Assembly (NCBI RefSeq): GCF_014395425.1
Contig: NZ_CP060711.1
Span: forward strand, 868,001-932,000
DNA: 64,000 bases
DNA from: Thermomonas brevis
GTDB taxonomy: Bacteria; Pseudomonadota; Gammaproteobacteria; Xanthomonadales; Xanthomonadaceae
Direction of reading: 5' to 3'
Position 1 is the stretch's first letter. Every line of letters starts with the position of its first letter. Both the position numbers and the translations under genes were made by a program. This document shows positions 58,687-64,000 of the stretch, piece by piece. Under the pieces are notes generated by a model that saw nothing but the letters and a program-made list of their open reading frames with translations, was not told the DNA's origin and did not search any database.

Positions 58687-59607
58687 TCAGTCGTGGTAGC
58701 CGAGCGCGCGCAGCGCCGCTTCGTCGTCGCTCCAGCCTTCGCGCACGCGCACCCAGGTCTGCAGGAACACCTTGGCGTCGAACAGCCGCTCCATCTGCTC
58801 GCGGGCGCGCTTGCCGATCTCGCGCAGGCGCTCGCCGCCCTTGCCGATGACGATGGCCTTCTGGCTGTCGCGCTCGACCCAGATCACCGCGTCGATGCGG
58901 TACATCACGCCGGCCTGCGGCGAGGGCTCCTCCTCGAACTTCTCCACCTCCACCGTGGTGGCGTAAGGCAGCTCGGCGCCGAGCTGACGCATCAGCTGCT
59001 CGCGGATCATCTCGCCGGCCAGAAAGCGCTGGCTCTTGTCGGTGATCTCGTCCTCGCCGTACATCGGCGCGGCCTCCGGCATCAGGTCCAGCAGCGTCGC
59101 CACCAGCGGCTCCAGCCCGCTGCGCTTGAGCGCGGACAGCGGCACCACGGCGGCGAACTCGCGGCCGTCCGTCACCTTGGCGATGAACGGCAGCAGCGCG
59201 GTCTTGTCCTTGACCTTGTCCACCTGGTTGACCACCAGCACCACCGGCAGTCCGGCGTCGCGCAGGGCGTCGAAGGCCAGCCCGTCCTCGTTGTCCCAGC
59301 GTCCGGCCTCGATCACCAGCAGCGCCGCGTCCACGCCTTCCAGCGCGCCGCGCGCCGCGCGGTTCATCATCCGGTTCATCGCCTTGCCGGAGCGCTTGCC
59401 CTGCTCGCCGTGGATGCCGGGCGTGTCCACCAGCTGCAGCTGGCCGCCGGGGAAGGTGGCGATGCCGAGCAGGCGGTGCCGCGTGGTCTGCGGGCGGTTG
59501 GAGGTGATGCTGACCTTGGCGCCGACCAGGGCGTTGACCAAGGTGGATTTGCCGACGTTGGGGCGGCCGATCACGGCCACCGCGCCGCTGCGGGAAGATG
59601 CGTTCAT
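58687..59607 (-). CDS. era: GTPase Era
   Basis: This 306-residue ribosome-assembly GTPase has G1 [19 protein letters not shown]2 [14 protein letters not shown]3 VDTPGIHG and G4 VNQVDKV. The C-terminal KH domain ([20 protein letters not shown], then [17 protein letters not shown]) binds the 3' end of 16S rRNA. ATG 59607 is the family start; the open frame continues upstream through a repeat and is not used. It follows rnc, as usual, but with a repeat-containing 156-bp gap. Confidence 0.96.
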   Translation of the reverse strand: MNASSRSGAVAVIGRPNVGKSTLVNALVGAKVSITSNRPQTTRHRLLGIATFPGGQLQLVDTPGIHGEQGKRSGKAMNRMMNRAARGALEGVDAALLVIEAGRWDNEDGLAFDALRDAGLPVVLVVNQVDKVKDKTALLPFIAKVTDGREFAAVVPLSALKRSGLEPLVATLLDLMPEAAPMYGEDEITDKSQRFLAGEMIREQLMRQLGAELPYATTVEVEKFEEEPSPQAGVMYRIDAVIWVERDSQKAIVIGKGGERLREIGKRAREQMERLFDAKVFLQTWVRVREGWSDDEAALRALGYHD

Positions 59608-59668
59608 CCGGCTATTGTAGAGGCCGGGCTCGCCCACCGGCGCCGACCGATCCCGCTCTGTAGAAGCA

Positions 59669-59742
59669 TTTGACGCGGATTGACGCGGAGAACATCTGAT
59701 TTCCAACACCTGATCCGCCTTTTCCGCGTCAATCCGCGTCAA
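59669..59742. repeat. Inverted-repeat element, ACGCGG family, copy 2
   Basis: Perfect 20-bp arms: TTGACGCGGATTGACGCGGA (59670-59689) and its inverse (59723-59742), with a 33-nt centre containing CTGATCCGCC. It lies between rnc and era and is the same family as 40391-40472. Confidence 0.8.
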
Positions 59743-59763
59743 CAGGCGCTTGCGGCACAGGGC

Positions 59764-60447
59764 TTACATGGCGTCGAGCTTTTCCAGCATCGCGCCGGCG
59801 GCGGCCTGCTCGGCGGCGCGACGCGAGCTGCCCTCGCCTTCGGTGGCATGCGCAGGTTCGGCCAGGGTGCAGGACACGCGGAAGATCCGCGCGTGGTCCT
59901 CGCCGCCTTCCGACAGCAGCGCGTACACCGGCAACGGCCGCTGGCGGCCCTGCAGCCATTCCTGCAGGCGGGTCTTGGCGTCCTTGCCGACCTTGTTCGG
60001 CGGCGGCAGCGCCGCGATCATCGTATCGAACCACGGCAGCACCACCTCGCGACAGCGCTCGAAGCCGGCGTCCAGGTAGATCGCCGCCACCACCGCCTCC
60101 ACCGCGTCGGCCAGGATCGAATCGCGGCGATGGCCGCCGGTCTTCATCTCGCCCGGTCCGAGCACCAGCTTCGGGCCGATGTCGAGGGTGCGTGCGATGC
60201 CGGCCAGCGCGGATTCGCGCACCAGCTCGGCGCGGGCGCGGGTCAGCGCGCCTTCGTCGGCCTTCGGCCAGTACCGGTACAGCGCCTCGGCGACGAACTG
60301 GTTGACCAGCGCGTCGCCGAGGAATTCGAGCCGTTCGTTGTGCGGGCTGCCGGCGCTGCGGTGGGTCAGCGCCTGCGCCAGCAGCGCCGGTTCCGCGAAC
60401 GCGTGACCGGCGAACGCGCGCAGCGTCGGCTCAGTACCCCCCGGCAC
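59764..60447 (-). CDS. rnc: Ribonuclease III
   Basis: This 227-residue double-strand-specific endonuclease processes rRNA precursors and other RNAs. The catalytic signature is [20 protein letters not shown]. The second acidic cluster is [20 protein letters not shown]. The C-terminal dsRNA-binding domain ends [20 protein letters not shown]. The start is GTG 60447, which lies inside the end of the DUF4845 gene (17-bp overlap), implying coupled translation. It sits in a lepA-lepB-DUF4845-rnc-era-recO order. Confidence 0.95.
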   Translation of the reverse strand: MPGGTEPTLRAFAGHAFAEPALLAQALTHRSAGSPHNERLEFLGDALVNQFVAEALYRYWPKADEGALTRARAELVRESALAGIARTLDIGPKLVLGPGEMKTGGHRRDSILADAVEAVVAAIYLDAGFERCREVVLPWFDTMIAALPPPNKVGKDAKTRLQEWLQGRQRPLPVYALLSEGGEDHARIFRVSCTLAEPAHATEGEGSSRRAAEQAAAGAMLEKLDAM

Positions 60448-60811
60448 CGCGCGCCATCACCTGTTCGGCGTGGAACTTGCCGACCACGTCCAGATTCGCC
60501 ATCAGGTTTTCGCGGCGTTCGTAGTCCACGATCATCTTCATCCCGCCGTCGGTGGACTCGATCTTCAGCATGTCCGGCTTAATGACCTTGACGTAGTCGA
60601 TCTCGAGACCCCTGCGGAACAAGTCGCGGATCTTCTCCTTGGAGCCATTGGCTGCCTCGGGATTCTTCGAGATCGTGGCCAGCATCTTCTTGACCGAGTA
60701 GTACTCGATGTACATCGGCACGATCTTCATCGCGCAGAAGGCGAAGAAAATGCCAAGGCACAGCACCATCAGGAATCCCAGCATGGTCATGCCGCGTTGC
60801 GTCTGCTTCAT
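60431..60811 (-). CDS. DUF4845 single-pass membrane protein
   Basis: This 126-residue protein has one N-terminal membrane helix ([20 protein letters not shown]) resembling a prepilin-like start (QRGMTML). The soluble part ([40 protein letters not shown]) matches DUF4845, found between lepB and rnc in many gammaproteobacteria. Function is unknown. It starts 40 bp after lepB, and its end overlaps rnc. Confidence 0.88.
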   Translation of the reverse strand: MKQTQRGMTMLGFLMVLCLGIFFAFCAMKIVPMYIEYYSVKKMLATISKNPEAANGSKEKIRDLFRRGLEIDYVKVIKPDMLKIESTDGGMKMIVDYERRENLMANLDVVGKFHAEQVMARGAGGY

Positions 60812-60851
60812 TCGTGCATCCCCTCTTGGTTGAACCGCCGGACCATCTCTG

Positions 60852-61640
60852 TCAAGGAATACGCGTTCCGATGCGGGAAACGTCCACCCAGCGGTCGGCG
60901 CTGGTGTCGAAGTTCATCCACACCATGAACGCCTTGCCGCGCAGGTTGGCTTCCGGCAGGAACCCCCAGAACCGGCTGTCCTCGCTGTTGCCGCGGTTGT
61001 CGCCCATCACGAAATAATGCCCCGCCGGCACCGTCCAGTCACCATCGGCGACGCTGAACTCGCGCTCCAGCACGAAATGCGGGCGGCCGGGCAGGCCCTC
61101 GGTCAGCCGGGTGTCGCCGGTCTCGCCGATGCCCTGCCCCACCCCGGTATAGACGCCCTCCACCCGGTACGGCAGCACCTGCCCGTTCACGCTGACCTTG
61201 TGGTCGTGGTAGCCGATGCGGTCGCCGGGCACGCCGATCACCCGCTTGATCCAGTCCTCGCGCGGGTGGTGCGGCGGGCGGAACACCACCACGTCGCCGC
61301 GCGCCGGCTCGCCGATCTCCACGAACTTGCGGTTGTTGATCGGCAGCCGCAGGCCGTAGGCGAACTTGTTGACCAGGATGAAGTCGCCGATCAGCAGGGT
61401 CGGCATCATCGAACTGGAGGGAATCCGGAACGGCTCGGCGACGAAGCTGCGCAGGCCCAGCACCAGCGCCAGCACCGGGAAGAACGCCTTGGAGTAGTCG
61501 ACGAGCAGCGGCTCCTTGGCCTCGTCCAGCGGGCCGGCGGCGGCGGCGCGGCGCTTGGCCAGGAACAGCTTGTCCAGCAGCCAGACCAGGCCGCTCAGCG
61601 CGGTCAGCAGGACCAGGATCGTTTCGAACCACACCATCAT
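60852..61640 (-). CDS. lepB: Signal peptidase I
   Basis: This 262-residue membrane serine protease removes signal peptides. It has two N-terminal membrane helices (about 5-24 and 50-66). The catalytic Ser77 lies in FRIPSSSMMPTLLIGDFILV. The catalytic Lys132 lies in DWIKRVIGVPGDRIGY. Box E is GHYFVMGDNRGNSEDSRFWG. ATG 61640 has GGAG about 8 nt upstream. The open frame further upstream is translated from the 113-bp repeat and is not part of the gene. Confidence 0.96.
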   Translation of the reverse strand: MMVWFETILVLLTALSGLVWLLDKLFLAKRRAAAAGPLDEAKEPLLVDYSKAFFPVLALVLGLRSFVAEPFRIPSSSMMPTLLIGDFILVNKFAYGLRLPINNRKFVEIGEPARGDVVVFRPPHHPREDWIKRVIGVPGDRIGYHDHKVSVNGQVLPYRVEGVYTGVGQGIGETGDTRLTEGLPGRPHFVLEREFSVADGDWTVPAGHYFVMGDNRGNSEDSRFWGFLPEANLRGKAFMVWMNFDTSADRWVDVSRIGTRIP

Positions 61641-61657
61641 GCGATGTCTCCTTTGAC

Positions 61658-61770
61658 CCCCTCTCCCTCCGGGAGAGGGGTTGGGGTGAGGGTTCGGCGC
61701 GAGAGTGTTGCCGCACCGCTGCGGCGTACCCTCATCCGCCCTTCGGGCACCTTCTCCCGAAGGGAGAAGG
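61658..61770 (+). repeat. 113-bp double-hairpin repeat in the lepB-lepA gap
   Basis: It begins with hairpin CCCCTCTCCC-TCC-GGGAGAGGGG, then TTGGGGTGAGGG. The middle palindrome is CCGCACCGCTGCGG. It ends CCCTCATCCGCC and hairpin CCTTCTCCC-GAA-GGGAGAAGG. Same ends and same length as the copy inside miaA. It fills most of this 177-bp gap. Confidence 0.85.
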
Positions 61771-61817
61771 AAAATCAAAAGCACGCCTCCCCCGCTCAGC
61801 GGAGGAAGGAAAAGCGA

Positions 61818-63626
61818 TTACTTGCTGTCCACCTGCAACACGGCGAGGAAGGCCTCCTGCGGGATTTCCACCCGGCCGACCTGCTTCATCCGCTTCTTGC
61901 CTTCCTTCTGCTTCTCCAGCAGCTTCTTCTTGCGCGTGGCGTCGCCGCCGTAGCACTTCGCCAGCACGTTCTTGCGCAGCGCCTTGACCGTGGTGCGGGC
62001 GATGATCTGCGCGCCGATCGCGGCCTGGATCGCCACGTCGAACATCTGCCGGGGAATCAGGTCCTTCATCTTCTCGGTCAGTTCGCGGCCGCGTCGATCC
62101 GCGTGCGAGCGGTGCACGATGATCGACAGCGCATCGACGCGGTCGCCGTTGATCAGCGTGTCCACGCGCACGAACGGGCCGGCGTCGAAGCGCAGGAAGT
62201 GGTAGTCCAGCGAGGCGTAGCCGCGGCTCACCGACTTCAGCTTGTCGAAGAAGTCCAGCACCACCTCGGCCATCGGCAGCTCGTAGCTGATCTGCACCTG
62301 GCTGGCCATGTAGGTGATGCCGATCTGCACGCCGCGCTTTTCCTCGCACAGCTTGATGATGTTGCCGATGTAGGCTTCGGGCGTGAGGATGTTGGCGCGG
62401 ATGATCGGCTCGCGGATCTCCTGCACCTGATTGATCGGCGGCAGTTTGGCCGGGTTGTCCATCGGCACGGTGCTGCCGTCGGTCTTGAGCACCTCGTAGA
62501 TCACCGTCGGCGCGGTGCTGATGAGGTTGAGGTCGTACTCGCGCTCCAGCCGCTCCTGCACGATCTCCATGTGCAGCATGCCGAGGAAGCCGCAGCGGAA
62601 GCCGAAGCCCATCGCCTCCGAGCTTTCGGGCTCGAAGCGCAGCGCGGCGTCGTTCAGGCGCAGCTTGTCCAGCGCCTCGCGCAGCGCCGGGTAGTCCTCG
62701 GCGTCGACTGGGAACAGGCCGGCGAACACGCGCGGCTGCATTTCCTGGAAGCCGGGCAGCGGCTTGGGTGCGGGATCGCCGGCCAGGGTGAGCGTGTCGC
62801 CCACCGGCGCGCCGTGCACGTCCTTGATCGAGGCGGTGATCCAGCCCACTTCGCCGGCGCGCAGCACCGGCAGCACCTTGCGCTTGGGCGTGAACACGCC
62901 GACCGCATCGACCTGGTGGGTGCGGCCGGTGCTCATCACCAGCATCTTGTCGCCGGGCTTCAGCTCGCCCTGCATCACGCGCACCAGCGAGACCACGCCG
63001 AGGTAGTTGTCGAACCACGAATCGATGATCAGCGCCTGCAGCTTGTCGGTGTCGCGCGGCCGCGGCGGCGGGATGCGCTGGACGATGGCTTCCAGCACGT
63101 CGCCGACGTTCAATCCGGTCTTGGCGGAGATCGCCACCGCGTCGGCGGCGTCGATGCCGATGACGGCCTCGATCTCCTCCTTCACCTTGTCGATGTCGGC
63201 GGTCGGCAGGTCGATCTTGTTCAGCACCGGCACCACTTCCAGGCCCTGCTCCACCGCGGTGTAGCAATTGGCGACGGACTGCGCCTCCACGCCCTGCGCG
63301 GCATCGACCACCAGCAGCGCGCCCTCGCAGGCGGCCAGCGAGCGGCTGACTTCGTAGCTGAAGTCGACGTGGCCGGGGGTGTCGATGAAGTTCAGGAAGT
63401 AGGTATTGCCGTCCTTCGCCTTGTACGGCAGGGAAACGGACTGCGCCTTGATGGTGATGCCGCGCTCGCGCTCGATCGGGTTGGAGTCGAGCACCTGCGC
63501 TTCCATCTCGCGCGCCTGCAGCCCGCCGCAAAGCTGGATGATGCGGTCGGCGAGGGTCGACTTGCCGTGGTCGACGTGGGCGATGATGGAGAAGTTGCGG
63601 ATGAACCGCATCGCGTCGTGCTGCAT
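61818..63626 (-). CDS. lepA: Elongation factor 4 (LepA)
   Basis: This 602-residue translational GTPase has G1 [16 protein letters not shown], switch regions ([10 protein letters not shown]), G3 DTPGHVDF and G4 NKID. EF-G-like domains II, III and V follow. The LepA-specific C-terminus ([38 protein letters not shown]) is complete. It acts in ribosome back-translocation and 30S assembly. ATG 63626 is used; ATG 63611 (MRFIRNFS) is equally plausible. Confidence 0.97.
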   Translation of the reverse strand: MQHDAMRFIRNFSIIAHVDHGKSTLADRIIQLCGGLQAREMEAQVLDSNPIERERGITIKAQSVSLPYKAKDGNTYFLNFIDTPGHVDFSYEVSRSLAACEGALLVVDAAQGVEAQSVANCYTAVEQGLEVVPVLNKIDLPTADIDKVKEEIEAVIGIDAADAVAISAKTGLNVGDVLEAIVQRIPPPRPRDTDKLQALIIDSWFDNYLGVVSLVRVMQGELKPGDKMLVMSTGRTHQVDAVGVFTPKRKVLPVLRAGEVGWITASIKDVHGAPVGDTLTLAGDPAPKPLPGFQEMQPRVFAGLFPVDAEDYPALREALDKLRLNDAALRFEPESSEAMGFGFRCGFLGMLHMEIVQERLEREYDLNLISTAPTVIYEVLKTDGSTVPMDNPAKLPPINQVQEIREPIIRANILTPEAYIGNIIKLCEEKRGVQIGITYMASQVQISYELPMAEVVLDFFDKLKSVSRGYASLDYHFLRFDAGPFVRVDTLINGDRVDALSIIVHRSHADRRGRELTEKMKDLIPRQMFDVAIQAAIGAQIIARTTVKALRKNVLAKCYGGDATRKKKLLEKQKEGKKRMKQVGRVEIPQEAFLAVLQVDSK

Positions 63627-63705
63627 GGGGGACCGTGCTGTGGGCGGCGACGGCGGCGGGAGCGCAGCCTGTCGTGAAGTGAGCCGTTCATTATCGCACA
63701 GCCCC

Positions 63706-63730
63706 GCCCGCGCCTTGCCGGGGCGCGGGC
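63706..63730 (-). terminator. Hairpin between the mucD-like gene and lepA
   Basis: GCCCGCGCC (63706-63714) and GGCGCGGGC (63722-63730), 9-bp stem with a 7-nt loop, 23 nt after the protease gene's stop. There is no T-tract. Confidence 0.5.
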
Positions 63731-63752
63731 GTCACCGGGGCGGCCCGGCGGA

Positions 63753-64000
63753 TCAGCCTTCCGCCGGGTTGACCGTGACGTAGCGAGTGCCGCCGCCGCG
63801 CCGCACCAGCAGCATCACCGGCTTGCCGGTGCCGGCCGCCTTGAGCTGGGCGTTCAGCGCCGCGGCGCTGCCGACGTCGTTGCGGCCCACGGCCAAAATC
63901 ACGTCGCCCGGCCGCAGTTCGGCCTCGCGCGCGGCCTGCCCGTCGATGCGGGCGATCAGCACGCCTTCGCCTGGCTGCAGGCCCAGGCGGCTGCGCTGCT
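63753..64000 (-). CDS. DegQ/MucD-like periplasmic serine protease, C-terminal PDZ2 fragment
   Basis: Only the last 82 codons are in the window. They encode a PDZ domain (RLGLQPGEGVLIARIDG, AELRPGDVILAVGRNDVGS, KPVMLLVRRGGGTRYVTVN), the second PDZ of DegP/DegQ/MucD proteins. The protease domain with the catalytic Ser lies beyond the right edge. A mucD-lepA-lepB order is usual in this bacterial group and in Pseudomonas. Confidence 0.85.
   Translation of the reverse strand, partial: QRSRLGLQPGEGVLIARIDGQAAREAELRPGDVILAVGRNDVGSAAALNAQLKAAGTGKPVMLLVRRGGGTRYVTVNPAEG

Noticed and set aside
59608..59742. Longer N-terminus for Era
   Set aside because: The extra residues are translated from the inverted-repeat element. 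The family starts just before the P-loop, as at ATG 59607.
61641..61784. Longer N-terminus for signal peptidase I
   Set aside because: The extra residues come from the 113-bp repeat. A good Shine-Dalgarno sits before ATG 61640.

Overview
The window is GC-rich (about 70% by eye), densely coding chromosomal DNA. Its gene content and order (mucD-lepA-lepB-rnc-era-recO, miaA-hfq-hflX-hflK-hflC-purA, ftsH-rlmE, minCDE) and its protein sequences point to a gammaproteobacterium of the Xanthomonadaceae/Lysobacteraceae (Lysobacter, Luteimonas, Thermomonas or a close relative). That placement is inference from recalled family resemblance; no search was run. I see no rRNA, tRNA, CRISPR array, transposase, integrase or prophage gene. 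No gap without a gene exceeds 300 bases.

Layout. 1-1547 (minus): three small membrane proteins sharing an acidic DERD motif, driven by a promoter whose -35 and -10 each lie inside an operator-like dyad. 1682-7316: a CnoX-like thioredoxin, a DUF4442 hotdog protein, a Ser/Thr kinase with a sulfatase-modifying-factor-like C-terminus, and a convergent PAS chemoreceptor. 7381-10455 (minus): a Cys-tailed HMA-like protein, a queuosine-precursor transporter, a DUF502 protein and a GGDEF cyclase. 10555-18237: dxs, a TraB/GumN protein, DUF488, an AlkA-like glycosylase, DUF423, an SRPBCC protein and a DesKR-like two-component pair. 18376-23575: a GNAT protein, minC, minD, minE, an HExxH orphan and an M2 (ACE-type) dipeptidase lipoprotein. 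23661-27230: a Rieske oxygenase translationally coupled to an APC permease, and a Bcr/CflA exporter. 27319-33021: two secreted proteins of unknown function, divergent from a response regulator / TPR Ser-Thr kinase / histidine kinase cluster. 33030-36211: a tandem glycine riboswitch and gcvP. 36277-44420: a FAD oxidoreductase, an M1 aminopeptidase, a frameshifted hemolysin-III-like gene, a GntR(YtrA)-ABC cluster and an acyltransferase. 44494-51034 (minus): the hfq/hfl/purA block. 51046-56266 (minus): an APC permease, folP, ftsH, rlmE. 56385-57633: yhbY, an Mth938-like protein, rnk. 57597-64000 (minus): recO, era, rnc, DUF4845, lepB, lepA and the 3' end of a mucD/degQ-like protease gene.

The most unusual signal is a set of three palindromic repeat families scattered through this housekeeping DNA. 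One (about 113 bp, a hairpin at each end) sits in the lepB-lepA gap and again, at exactly the same length, in frame inside miaA, adding about 40 residues to the tRNA-modifying enzyme. A second (REP/REPIN, core GGATTCCCGCCTTCGCGGGAA) forms a large inverted pair between rnk and recO, and the recO reading frame runs through it, lengthening RecO by about 80 residues. A third (arms TTGACGCGGATTGACGCGGA) occurs in the rnc-era gap and upstream of the aminopeptidase gene. I found no clearly new multi-gene defence or metabolic system. The least-explained protein-coding parts are the DERD membrane operon, the Ser/Thr-kinase plus two-component cluster with its divergent secreted pair, and the Rieske/APC couple.
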